A stretch of DNA of 64,000 nucleotides from TMP-86 sp044226865 (GTDB lineage: Bacteria > Pseudomonadota > Gammaproteobacteria > Steroidobacterales > Steroidobacteraceae), in NCBI GenBank assembly GCA_044226865.1, contig JBGAGE010000006.1, forward strand, positions 1-64,000, written 5' to 3'. Below are positions 1 to 8,378 of this stretch, one piece after another; within the stretch, counting starts at the first letter, position 1, and each line of letters starts with the position of its first letter. The notes beneath the pieces are model-generated. The model searched no databases. It saw nothing but the letters and a program-made list of their open reading frames with translations, and was not told where the DNA came from. Made by a program: the position numbers and the translations under genes.

Positions 1-1
1 G

Positions 2-133
2 GACGCCGCGACGCACCGGATGTCGGGGCGCGGCCCGGACAACCGGCTGGTCCACTTCGCGGTGGAGCCGGGCACCGAGGTGCGCCCGGGTGACCTGGTG
101 ACGGTCGAGGTCACCTACGCCATCGCGCGTTGA
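2..133 (+). CDS. miaB: C-terminal fragment of MiaB (tRNA-2-methylthio-N6-dimethylallyladenosine synthase), 5' end outside window
   Basis: The frame running in from the left edge encodes 43 residues and a TGA stop. It contains SGRGPDNRLVHF followed by RPGDLVTVEVTYA, which matches the C-terminal TRAM-like domain of MiaB, the radical-SAM methylthiotransferase that modifies A37 of tRNAs. The wording (PDNRLVHF, VTVEVTYA) is the form I know from Actinobacteria; gammaproteobacterial MiaB ends quite differently. Actinobacterial MiaB normally continues past VTYA with APHHL-like residues, whereas here it reads AIAR and stops, so the true end may be lost at about base 121. The next genes lie on the opposite strand and look gammaproteobacterial. 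It is either a genuine gene end or one side of a chimeric join. Confidence 0.6.
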   Translation, partial: DAATHRMSGRGPDNRLVHFAVEPGTEVRPGDLVTVEVTYAIAR

Positions 134-300
134 AGGCACCGATTTGCCGCGGACGGACGCTATCGCATCATTCGCTCAGCGCAAGAGTCCAACCGAACGA
201 TCAGCGCGTCCGGCGCGGCAAATCGGACGCGCTCGGACACGCTCACAAAGGACCTGCCCTTCCCAGCCGCCAATCGAGATGCGTCGGCGAACGAAGAGGA

Positions 301-783
301 TCAGAACATGGAATTGGAGTTCCGCGCGGCTTCCGTAACTACTTGGAGTACGTCCCAGTGCTCCAGGATCTTGCCGTGCTCGTCGAGGCGGAAGATGTCG
401 ATGCCTGCCCAGTCGTGATCGTTTGGCCAGTGCTGCAAGCAGTGCAGTACCACGAAGTTGCCGTCGGCCAGCACTCGCTTGAATTCCACGCGCTTTCCCG
501 GGTATTCCCTTGCCATCCGCTCGAAGTAGCTGATGAAGCCTTGCTTGCCGTCTTCGACACCAGGGTTGTGCTGGATATAGGTCGCGCCGACGTAGCGTTC
601 GACGGCCTCTGCCGGCTTGCACTGGTTGAACATCAGATCGTAGAAGGCGACGGCGTTTTTCTTGTTGCGCCCGAGATGATCGCTCGGCATCGCTGCTCGG
701 GCTTCACATGGCGATATTGAAGAAGCCACCGCGGTCGCCGCCAGCAGTCCGATGGTGGTGTCTCTCCTCGTCGGCACGTTCAT
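301..783 (-). CDS. secreted SnoaL/NTF2-like family protein with Tat-type signal
   Basis: A 160-residue protein. The ATG at 783 is chosen because GGGAGA lies 1-7 bases upstream on the minus strand; a longer open frame to 1080 overlaps trmB. Residues about 5-30 form an export signal starting TRRDTTIGLL, a twin-arginine-like motif, then a hydrophobic stretch and a Cys/Ala-rich cleavage region. The mature part has the SnoaL-like pattern: AVAFYDLMFNQCKPAEAV near the start, YIQHNPGVEDG in the middle, and HCLQHWPNDHDWAGIDIFRLDEHGKILEHWDV near the end. Such folds serve as cyclases, isomerases or ligand-binding proteins, so no reaction can be assigned. It starts 11 bases after the trmB stop on the same strand and is probably cotranscribed. 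Confidence 0.75.
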   Translation of the reverse strand: MNVPTRRDTTIGLLAATAVASSISPCEARAAMPSDHLGRNKKNAVAFYDLMFNQCKPAEAVERYVGATYIQHNPGVEDGKQGFISYFERMAREYPGKRVEFKRVLADGNFVVLHCLQHWPNDHDWAGIDIFRLDEHGKILEHWDVLQVVTEAARNSNSMF

Positions 784-794
784 GTCTCCCAGCT

Positions 795-1475
795 TCAATC
801 GCGGCGGGTAAACGCCAGATCCCAAACGCCGTGGCCAAGACGTTCGCCGCGGCGTTCGAAGCGGGTGGAACTGCGGCCGGGAAAGCGCTCGGCGTAGGTG
901 CCGTCGGGGCTCGTGTTCTGCAAGCTGGCGCAGGCATTGCCCAGCGCGAGCATCTGTTGCGCGTATTCCTCCCAATCGGTGGCCATGCGCAGCACTCCGC
1001 CGGGACGCAGCTTGCGGGCTGCCAACGCCAGGAACTCGGCGTTCACCAGGCGTCGCTTGTGGTGCCGCTTCTTGTGCCACGGATCGGGAAAGAAGATCAG
1101 CACCTCATCGATGCTCGCATCGTCCAGGCATTGCTCGAGAACCTCCACGGCGTCATGGCAGATGATGCGCACATTGGAAATATTTTCCGTTGCGCAAAAT
1201 TGCAACAACCTGCCGACGCCGGGACGATGCACTTCGATGCCCAGGTAATCGATGTGTGGATGGGCCTTGGCGAGGTTCCCGATCACTTCGCCGATGCCAA
1301 AGCCGATTTCCACGCAGCGCGGCGCACGGCGCCCGAACAGCGCATCCAGGTCGAGCCGCTGCTTTGAAAAATCCACCCCGTAGTGAGGCCATTGTTCCTC
1401 GAGTGCGCGCGCCTGGCCTTCGGTCATGCGGCCGGCGCGCAGCACGAAGCTTCTGATACGGCGTGGAGCGGGCAT
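795..1475 (-). CDS. trmB: tRNA (guanine-N7-)-methyltransferase TrmB
   Basis: A 226-residue SAM-dependent methyltransferase that makes m7G46 in tRNA variable loops. The SAM-binding motif I is VEIGFGIGEVIGNLA (about residues 55-69). The family hallmarks EVLIFFPDPWHKKRHHKRR (about 124-142) and the C-terminal GTYAERFPGRSSTRFERRG region are both present. Length and order fit bacterial TrmB. The ATG at 1475 is preferred; an in-frame ATG at 1502 would add nine residues. The gene is divergent from the PLD-like gene starting at 1509, leaving only about 33 bases between starts, and is followed by the SnoaL-like gene. Confidence 0.95.
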   Translation of the reverse strand: MPAPRRIRSFVLRAGRMTEGQARALEEQWPHYGVDFSKQRLDLDALFGRRAPRCVEIGFGIGEVIGNLAKAHPHIDYLGIEVHRPGVGRLLQFCATENISNVRIICHDAVEVLEQCLDDASIDEVLIFFPDPWHKKRHHKRRLVNAEFLALAARKLRPGGVLRMATDWEEYAQQMLALGNACASLQNTSPDGTYAERFPGRSSTRFERRGERLGHGVWDLAFTRRD

Positions 1476-1508
1476 ACGGGCGCAAAGTGTGCCTGATATC
1501 ATCATCGA

Positions 1509-3017
1509 ATGCGCAGCTTCGCCACCGCTTTCGTCCTCGCCGCCCTGTTGTCGGGATGCGCGTCGCTCCCCAAGGTGACGAACAAGCCGGTGTCGATGGC
1601 CATTCCGGCATCGGCCGACACCGTCTGGGGCAAGCTCGCGGCTGCATCCGCGGAAGGGCGCAATCTTTCCGGCGTGCGCCTGATCGCCTCCGGCGAGGAG
1701 GCCTTCGCCTCTCTCCTCACGTTGGCCGATCATGCGCAAAGCAGCATCGACATCCAGCAATACATCATCGAGCAGGATGACTCGGCGCGCGCGGTGCTGC
1801 GCCACGTGCGCGCGGCGGCCGAACGCGGCGTGCGGGTGCGCATCCTGATCGACGATCTCAACACCGCCGGCAAGGACCGGCGCCTGCTGCACCTGTCGGA
1901 GCAGCCCAACATGCAGGTGCGGGTGTTCAATCCGTTTCCGGCCGGCCGCCTCAACCTGATGACACGCTTCGTGTTCTCGGCCACCGAGATCCCGCGCATC
2001 AATCACCGCATGCACAATAAGCTGTTCGTGGTGGACGATGCGATCGCCATCACCGGCGGGCGCAACATCGCTGATCAGTATTTCGTGCGCAGCAAGGACA
2101 GCAATTTCGTCGACCTGGACGTGGTGGTGGCGGGGCCGGTGGTGCCGCAGCTGTCGGCCACCTTCGATGCATTCTGGAACAGCCGCTTCGCCTACCCCAT
2201 CGCCTCCCTGGCGGCAAAGGAGACCGATAATCCCGCGCGCCAGTCAACCACCGACCCGGCAGTGGGGCCGGAGGCTAACGTGCTCGAACAGGACCTGCTG
2301 GCGGGCAAGCTCACCATGGCGTGGGCGCCAGCCGCGGTGCTCGCCGATGCGCCGGCGAAGATCGCGGGGGAGAACAACCCCGAGCAGGTGGAGCCGGTTT
2401 CGGACAGCATGGCCGACCTCATGGGCACGGCCAGCGAGGACGTGACCGTGATCTCGCCGTATTTCGTGCCGGGCAACAAGGGCGTGGCGCTGATGCGCAA
2501 TCTCATCAGCCGCGGCGTGCGCGTGCGGGTGCTCACCAATTCCCTGGCCACCACCGATTCGCCCTTGGTGCACATCGGCTATTCACGCTACCGCCGCGAC
2601 CTGCTCAAGGCGGGCGTGGAACTGTACGAATTGCGGCCGGTGCTGGGCCAGAAGAAGAAGCGCTTCCATCCCTTCAAGTCCGGGCGCGCCAGCCTGCACG
2701 CCAAGGCCATCGTCATTGACCATAAGACGGTGTTCATCGGCTCGATGAACATGGACGCGAGGTCGGCCCGTACCAACAGCGAGTTGGGCGTGGTGGTGCG
2801 CAATGCGGGCATCGCGCATCAGGTGGAGTCGCTGTTCGACGATGCGGCCAGTGACGGCAGCTTCGTGCTCGGGCTGACGCCCCAAGGCCGGATCGAGTGG
2901 ACCTTCGATGACGGCGGTGGCGAGCACCGCGTGTGGCACAAGGATCCCGACACCTCCGCCATGCTGCGCTTTGGCCTGAAGCTCCTGTCGCCGTTGGCAG
3001 CGGACGGCCTGCTATAA
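1509..3017 (+). CDS. phospholipase D-superfamily lipoprotein (cardiolipin synthase-like)
   Basis: A 502-residue protein. A lipoprotein signal (FVLAALLSGC, lipid-modified Cys at residue 17) predicts membrane anchoring facing the periplasm. Two HKD motifs are intact: H169-K171-D176 in HNKLFVVDD and H397-K399-D404 in HAKAIVIDH, each followed by the usual GGRN and GSMN. Two complete HKD halves define an active phosphatidyltransferase or phosphodiesterase of the Cls/PLD family (COG1502). Cardiolipin synthases of the ClsA/B type have N-terminal helices or no signal; this lipoprotein version is a common uncharacterised relative, so substrate is open. It stands alone, divergent from trmB. Confidence 0.85.
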   Translation: MRSFATAFVLAALLSGCASLPKVTNKPVSMAIPASADTVWGKLAAASAEGRNLSGVRLIASGEEAFASLLTLADHAQSSIDIQQYIIEQDDSARAVLRHVRAAAERGVRVRILIDDLNTAGKDRRLLHLSEQPNMQVRVFNPFPAGRLNLMTRFVFSATEIPRINHRMHNKLFVVDDAIAITGGRNIADQYFVRSKDSNFVDLDVVVAGPVVPQLSATFDAFWNSRFAYPIASLAAKETDNPARQSTTDPAVGPEANVLEQDLLAGKLTMAWAPAAVLADAPAKIAGENNPEQVEPVSDSMADLMGTASEDVTVISPYFVPGNKGVALMRNLISRGVRVRVLTNSLATTDSPLVHIGYSRYRRDLLKAGVELYELRPVLGQKKKRFHPFKSGRASLHAKAIVIDHKTVFIGSMNMDARSARTNSELGVVVRNAGIAHQVESLFDDAASDGSFVLGLTPQGRIEWTFDDGGGEHRVWHKDPDTSAMLRFGLKLLSPLAADGLL

Positions 3018-3094
3018 AGCCCCACCCGGCGCGCCAGTTTCGTTAGAATGCGCCGCCGCGTCCGCGGCACCTCTTACCGGCTCGAATCAACGAC

Positions 3095-4699
3095 ATGCTC
3101 GCCACCTCCAATATTTCCATTCAGTTTGGCGCCAAGCCCCTGTTCGAACAGGTCACCGTCAAGTTTTCGGACGGCAATCGCTATGGCCTCATCGGCGCCA
3201 ACGGCTGCGGCAAATCCACGCTGATGAAGATCCTGGGCTCGGACCTCGAGCCCAGTTCCGGCGAGGTCATGCTGCAGGCCGGCATGCGGCTGGGAAAGCT
3301 CAACCAGAACCAGTTCGGCTACGAGGACGAGCGCGTGCTGGACGTGGTGATGAGCGGCCATGCCGAGCTGTGGGCTGCCATCAAGGAGCGCGACGCGATC
3401 TACGCCAATCCCGACTCCACCGACGAGGATTTCATGAAGGCGGCGGAGCTCGAGGGCAAGGTGGCCGAATATGGCGGCTATGATGCCGAGGCTCGCGCTG
3501 CCGCCATTCTCATCGATGCCGGCATCGATGAATCGCGGCACAACGGCCCCATGCGTGAAGTGCCGCCGGGGCTGAAATTGCGCGTGTTGCTGGCGCAAGC
3601 CCTGTTCTCGCAGCCCGATGTGCTGTTGCTGGACGAGCCCACCAACAACCTGGACATCAACTCCATCCGCTGGCTGGAGGGCGCGCTCAACGACTACAAC
3701 GCGACCATGGTCATCATCAGCCACGACCGCCATTTCCTCAACCAGGTGTGCACGCACATCGCGGACCTCGACTACCAGCAGTTGAAGATCTATCCGGGCA
3801 ATTACGATGACTTCATGTTGGCCTCGGTACAGGCGCGCGAGCGCGTGGAGGCGGCGAATGCCAAGGCAAGGGACAAGATCTCCGACCTGCAGGAATTCGT
3901 GCGGCGCTTCTCCGCCAATGCCTCCAAGGCGCGCCAGGCCACCTCCCGCAAGCGGCAGCTGGAGAAGATCAAGATCGAGGAGATCCGCCCGTCCTCGCGC
4001 CAGAATCCCTTCATCCGCTTCGAGCAGGGCAAGAAGCTGTACCGCTCGGCATTCAATGTCGAGAAGCTGTGCTTCGCCTACCCGAACAGCGACGTGCAGG
4101 TGCTGCGCGACATCAGTTTCGAGGTAGAGGCCGGCGAGCGTATCGCCATCATCGGCCCCAACGGCATCGGCAAGTCGACGCTGATGCGTTGCCTGGCCGG
4201 TGAACTGCGGCCCAGTTCGGGGCGCATCAGCTGGGTGGAAAACGCCCAGCCCGGCTTCATGCCGCAGGACCCGCAGGCGGAGTTCGAGACCCGCATGGAC
4301 CTGTTCTCGTGGATGCAGCAGTACACGGGCAAGGCGGACGATGATCAATTGGTGCGCGCCACGCTGGGCCGCCTGCTGTTCTCCGGCGATGAGACCAAGA
4401 AATCGGTGCACGTGCTCTCGGGCGGCGAGAAGGGCCGCATGATCTACGGCAAGCTCATGCTCACCAAGCCCAACGTGCTGCTCATGGACGAACCCACCAA
4501 CCACATGGACATGGAAACCATCGAGTCGTTGCAGATCGCCCTGGAGAAGTACGCCGGCACGCTGGTGTTCGTCTCGCACGACCGGGAATTCGTGGGCGGC
4601 CTCGCCACCCGCATCATGGAACTGCAGCCCGGCGGCGGCATCGCCGATTTCCGGGGCACCTACGATGAGTACTTGAAGGGGCAGGGCATCGAGCCGTAG
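3095..4699 (+). CDS. ybiT: ABC-F family ATPase YbiT-like
   Basis: A 534-residue protein with two fused ABC ATPase domains and no membrane segments, as in ABC-F ribosome-associated factors. Walker A motifs are GANGCGKST (residues 34-42) and GPNGIGKST (from about 354). Walker B sequences are VLLLDEPTNNLD and VLLMDEPTNHMD. The second signature LSGGEKGR is normal while the first reads EVPPGLKLRVLLAQAL, the degenerate form I associate with YbiT. Its length matches E. coli YbiT (about 530). ABC-F proteins bind the ribosomal E site and relieve stalled elongation; YbiT's precise role is little known. Monocistronic by spacing. Confidence 0.92.
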   Translation: MLATSNISIQFGAKPLFEQVTVKFSDGNRYGLIGANGCGKSTLMKILGSDLEPSSGEVMLQAGMRLGKLNQNQFGYEDERVLDVVMSGHAELWAAIKERDAIYANPDSTDEDFMKAAELEGKVAEYGGYDAEARAAAILIDAGIDESRHNGPMREVPPGLKLRVLLAQALFSQPDVLLLDEPTNNLDINSIRWLEGALNDYNATMVIISHDRHFLNQVCTHIADLDYQQLKIYPGNYDDFMLASVQARERVEAANAKARDKISDLQEFVRRFSANASKARQATSRKRQLEKIKIEEIRPSSRQNPFIRFEQGKKLYRSAFNVEKLCFAYPNSDVQVLRDISFEVEAGERIAIIGPNGIGKSTLMRCLAGELRPSSGRISWVENAQPGFMPQDPQAEFETRMDLFSWMQQYTGKADDDQLVRATLGRLLFSGDETKKSVHVLSGGEKGRMIYGKLMLTKPNVLLMDEPTNHMDMETIESLQIALEKYAGTLVFVSHDREFVGGLATRIMELQPGGGIADFRGTYDEYLKGQGIEP

Positions 4700-4859
4700 A
4701 ACGACGCAACGCACTTCACATTTTCCGGCGCGGCGCCGCCGGTGGCGCTCCAGCGCACCCACCCTGTGGTCGATAAGGAGGCGTTGCCGGGACCCGGGAT
4801 TCGGGCGCCGGTGGCTTCATTTACCTTAATCTGGACGCCCGCACCTGCCACCTGTGACC

Positions 4860-7178
4860 ATGAGTTCGAGCACGAGCCAAGGCCGGGGATTCGCCGGTGC
4901 GTTGACCCGCTGGCGCGCCGCCACGCGGCGGCCGTTACTGGCCGCCTTGTTGCAGACGCTCGTGGTGGGAGGTACGGCCGCCGCGGGCATCATTCTGCTG
5001 GGCCTCGCGGCGCGCGAGATGCTGCTCGATGATCTGCGCCGCTCGCTGGTGCAATCTGCCCAAAGCGCCGCGTACCAGATGGATGGCGATGCATTGCGGC
5101 GCTACATCGAGGCCGGGCGGATCGAGCGTGCCGACTACGAGAAGGCGGTGCGGCCGTTGCGGGCGCTCATCCAAGCCAATCCCGACTTGCGCTATGCGTA
5201 CGCCGGTATCATCCGTGGCGACACGATGTATTACGTGGTCGACGCAGACACCAACAATCCCAGCGAATTCCTCGAGGCCGATCCCGATCCGCCCCTGCCC
5301 GGCGAGCGCACGGTCTGGGATAACCGGAACTCCTACGTGGAAGACATGCCGACCGCCACGGCGTGGGTCGTGGGCATTCGTGCCTATGCGCCGATCCGGG
5401 ACAGCAGCGGTACGCAGGTGGCCTACGTGGGCATCACCATGCGGGCGCAACGCTACGAGACGGCTGTGAGCCGGCTGATCACCGCCATGGGCGCGGGCCT
5501 CGTGGTGACCTTGCTGCTGGCGCTGGCCAGCGGTGTAGCGATGTTGAGCGCGGAGCAAAGCCGCAATCAGGCTCTCGCAGATGCCGTGGCCGCGGCGGCC
5601 GCCAAACGCGAATTCCTCGCCACGATGAGCCACGAGATCCGCACGCCCTTGAACGGCATCCTGGGCATGAACGAGCTGTTGCTCGGCAGCAACTTGCAGG
5701 CGCATCAGCGTGATTGGGTCTCCGCGGCGCAGGCATCCGGACGACACCTGCTCGGCGTGATCGACGACATCCTGGATTTCTCCCGTATCGAATCCGGACG
5801 GCTGGAGTTGGATTCCATCGAGTTCGCGGTCGATGACCTGGTGCAGGAAGCCCTGGAGATGTTTGCTCCCGCCGCCGAGAAAAAGGGATTGGATCTCGTC
5901 GCGGAGTACGTGCCCGCCGGCGTGCCATCGACCATCGTACGCGGCGATCCCTTGAGGTTGCGGCAGGTGCTCTCCAACCTGATCGGCAATGCCATCAAGT
6001 TCACCGAGCACGGTGCGGTGACGGTGCAGGCATCGCTCCGGCCAACTGGCGCGGTGCGCATTGCGCTGACGCTGTGTGTCGAGGACACGGGCATCGGGAT
6101 TTTGCCCGACGCACAGGCCAAGGTGTTCGAGCAATTCCGTCAGGCCGATGGTTCCACCACACGCCGCTTCGGCGGCACGGGGTTGGGTCTTGCGATCTCG
6201 CGGCGATTGATGGAGTTGATGGGTGGGGAGATTCGCCTGGACAGCACTCCAGGCCACGGCTCGCGCTTCCATGTCGAGCTGGAATTGCCGCTGGTCCGTC
6301 ATGAGGCGCAACCGTTCGCCGCCGGTGCCCAAGGCGAACGCATCCTCATCCTCGATGCGAGCGAATGCAACCGCCGGATCATGCAGCACGAGTTGGCGGC
6401 GCACGGCCTGCAGGTGGCGACGGCCGGTGAAGCCGAAGATGCCCTGTCGCTGCTGCGCGAGGCCACGCGCGAGAGGCGGCCCTTCTCCCTGGTCATCGTG
6501 GATCAACGGTTGCAGTCGGCGATCAGTGCCGGGGTGACTCCGATGATCGTCCTCACCTGCACGGCGTTTAGTCCATCCGGCGCGGACCCCGTGGATGCCA
6601 CATGCTCCTACCTGCGTAAGCCGGTGGGCCGGCGAGCACTCATCGGCGCCATCCAGCACCTGCTGCGGCCGGCGCCCGTACCCGCCATGGAGGAAGACGG
6701 CGCGCAACGGGCCTCGTTCGACAAGCTGCAAGGCACGGTTCTGCTTGCGGAGGACAACCCGATCAACCAACTCGTTGCCACTGCCATGATGGAGAAGCTG
6801 GGCGTGAGTGTCGTGGTGGTCACCGACGGACGTGCGGCGGTCGATGCGGTGCGAGCTCGCCATTTCGACCTGGTATTGATGGATTGCCAGATGCCGGTGA
6901 TGGACGGCTACGCCGCGACCGCGGCCATCCGCGAGGAATTCGCGGGGCGGCAACCGCGGTGCAACGTTCTCGCGGTGACCGCCAACGCGTTGCCGGGAGA
7001 TGAGGAAAAATGCCGTGCGGCGGGCATGGACGGCATGCTGGCGAAGCCCTTCAGCATGCAGCAACTGTACGATGCGCTGTGCCGTTGGCTACCAGCCGAT
7101 TCGCCGCGGGGAAGCGACGCGTCCGAGGACGACCCGGTTCAGCGCCTGGCCGACACCGCGGCCAGCGCCTCCGCATAA
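4860..7178 (+). CDS. hybrid sensor histidine kinase/response regulator (BarA-like architecture)
   Basis: A 772-residue inner-membrane kinase. Order: a transmembrane helix at about 27-50; a roughly 150-residue periplasmic sensor region; a second helix at about 210-232; a HisKA domain with phospho-acceptor His258 in MSHEIRTPLNG; HATPase motifs (NLIGNAIKFTE, VEDTGIGI, GGTGLGLAISRRL); a first receiver-like domain that looks degenerate (ILILDASECNRRIM, IVDQRL); and a complete C-terminal receiver with AEDNPINQ, acceptor Asp675 in MDCQMPVMDG and Lys in LAKPF. No HPt domain is visible, so phosphate must pass to a separate protein. GTG at 4854 is in frame, but ATG at 4860 is preferred. The 3' end overlaps can by 40 bases tail to tail. 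Confidence 0.88.
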   Translation: MSSSTSQGRGFAGALTRWRAATRRPLLAALLQTLVVGGTAAAGIILLGLAAREMLLDDLRRSLVQSAQSAAYQMDGDALRRYIEAGRIERADYEKAVRPLRALIQANPDLRYAYAGIIRGDTMYYVVDADTNNPSEFLEADPDPPLPGERTVWDNRNSYVEDMPTATAWVVGIRAYAPIRDSSGTQVAYVGITMRAQRYETAVSRLITAMGAGLVVTLLLALASGVAMLSAEQSRNQALADAVAAAAAKREFLATMSHEIRTPLNGILGMNELLLGSNLQAHQRDWVSAAQASGRHLLGVIDDILDFSRIESGRLELDSIEFAVDDLVQEALEMFAPAAEKKGLDLVAEYVPAGVPSTIVRGDPLRLRQVLSNLIGNAIKFTEHGAVTVQASLRPTGAVRIALTLCVEDTGIGILPDAQAKVFEQFRQADGSTTRRFGGTGLGLAISRRLMELMGGEIRLDSTPGHGSRFHVELELPLVRHEAQPFAAGAQGERILILDASECNRRIMQHELAAHGLQVATAGEAEDALSLLREATRERRPFSLVIVDQRLQSAISAGVTPMIVLTCTAFSPSGADPVDATCSYLRKPVGRRALIGAIQHLLRPAPVPAMEEDGAQRASFDKLQGTVLLAEDNPINQLVATAMMEKLGVSVVVVTDGRAAVDAVRARHFDLVLMDCQMPVMDGYAATAAIREEFAGRQPRCNVLAVTANALPGDEEKCRAAGMDGMLAKPFSMQQLYDALCRWLPADSPRGSDASEDDPVQRLADTAASASA

Positions 7179-7792
7179 CCTGGCGCCACGCGCTGCGGGC
7201 TCGACACGGAATAACTCAGGTCGCGGACCAGCCCATCATTGAGACCATAGATCCAGCCGTGCACCGTGAGGGACTGGCCGCGCTCCCAGGCATCGCGCGT
7301 GATGGTGGTCTCGCATACGTGCGACACCTGCTCGAGCACATTGAGCTCGCACAAGCGGTCCGCGCGCACCGCGCCATCGGTGAGCCCCTGCAAGGTCGCT
7401 GCGTGCTGTTCGCGGATGTCCTGGACATGCCTCAGCCAGTTGTCCGCAAGACCGATGCGGTCATTGGACATGGCCGAACGCACGCCGCTGCAGCCGTAAT
7501 GCCCGCAGACGATGATGTGCTCCACCTTGAGCACGTCCACCGCGAACTGCATGACCGTGAGGCAGTTGAGGTCTGTGTGCACCACCACGTTGGCGACGTT
7601 GCGATGCACGAACAGTTCTCCGGGCGGCAGACCCACGATCTCGTTGGCGGGAACGCGGCTGTCGGAGCAACCGATCCACAAGTAGCGTGGCGACTGTTGC
7701 TTGGACAGGCGCTTGAAGAAATCCGGGTCCTGGCGGAGGATTTTCTGCGCCCAGGCACGGTTGTTGTCTATCAGATGGTCGAGCGAGTTCAC
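7139..7792 (-). CDS. can: beta-class carbonic anhydrase Can
   Basis: Reversible hydration of CO2 to bicarbonate in the cytoplasm. A GTG start at 7792 gives MNSLDHLIDNNRAW and 217 residues, close to E. coli Can (220); longer frames start in non-conserved sequence. With this start the zinc ligands fall at the E. coli positions: Cys42 and Asp44 in IGCSDSR, His98 and Cys101 in CGHYGC. The tail (HGWIYGLNDGLVRDL) is also typical. Its last 40 bases overlap the end of the sensor kinase on the other strand. Confidence 0.94.
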   Translation of the reverse strand: MNSLDHLIDNNRAWAQKILRQDPDFFKRLSKQQSPRYLWIGCSDSRVPANEIVGLPPGELFVHRNVANVVVHTDLNCLTVMQFAVDVLKVEHIIVCGHYGCSGVRSAMSNDRIGLADNWLRHVQDIREQHAATLQGLTDGAVRADRLCELNVLEQVSHVCETTITRDAWERGQSLTVHGWIYGLNDGLVRDLSYSVSSPQRVAPGYAEALAAVSARR

Positions 7793-7898
7793 ATTCTTAG
7801 TGTAGCCCGCGAGGGCGGCCGTGTCGGCGTTTATGTCACCTCCAGGCTGGGGCAAAGCATCTATTGAGCCGACAGGTGGCCGGGACTACGATGCCAGC

Positions 7899-8291
7899 GT
7901 GACACCTCGCTGCCGCCCGTCGCCCGCTGGCATTGTGGGCCTACTGGCCCTGGTGTTGCTGCGTTCCCTGGTTCCCACCGGCTTCATGCCGGCGTGGGTC
8001 GACGGCCACTTCGCCCTGGTATTGTGCGAAGGGCAGGGCGCCTTGCCCGCCGCGCGTTCGGCGGCGCATCATCATCATCGTGTGGACGGGGCCGCGCCGG
8101 TTTCCCGCCAACACGCGGGCACGGATTGCGCCTACGCACAGAGCGCGGATCCAGCCCTCCCGATGGCGCTGGAGATTCCTCACGCGCCCCTGGTTCCCCT
8201 CACCGACGCAGCTCCTGCGAGGGACGTGCGCGGCCCATTCGCTTCATTGCCCCGTTACCGCGCCGCGCGCGGTCCTCCCGTTCCCGCCTGA
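7899..8291 (+). CDS. DUF2946-like small secreted/membrane protein, His-rich
   Basis: A 130-residue protein from a GTG at 7899. An N-terminal hydrophobic segment (GIVGLLALVLLRSLVPTGFMPA) is typical of DUF2946 proteins, where the LRxLVPxGFMP string recurs. It is followed by LCEGQG, a His cluster (AAHHHHRVDGA) and a single CAYA element where DUF2946 proteins usually carry a Cys-rich motif. Members often lie next to copper-related or TonB-linked genes; a metal role is inferred from the histidines and context. An outer-membrane protein with a CxxCxC terminus follows 87 bases downstream. Confidence 0.6.
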   Translation: MTPRCRPSPAGIVGLLALVLLRSLVPTGFMPAWVDGHFALVLCEGQGALPAARSAAHHHHRVDGAAPVSRQHAGTDCAYAQSADPALPMALEIPHAPLVPLTDAAPARDVRGPFASLPRYRAARGPPVPA

Positions 8292-8378
8292 CAGCATTGC
8301 CGATCGATCGGGGATGCGCGCGCCGGCTATTCGGCATGGGCGACGCGTCCTCGCCATTCCATGTCATGGGGAAACGAG

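Noticed and set aside
4727..4744. Hairpin after ybiT (ccggcg...cgccgg)
   Set aside because: Short arms, no T-tract, and similar GC-rich dyads are common in this DNA.
3074..4762. 562-residue minus-strand frame opposite ybiT
   Set aside because: Shadow of the ABC-F gene; His/Val/Leu-rich composition typical of antisense high-GC frames.
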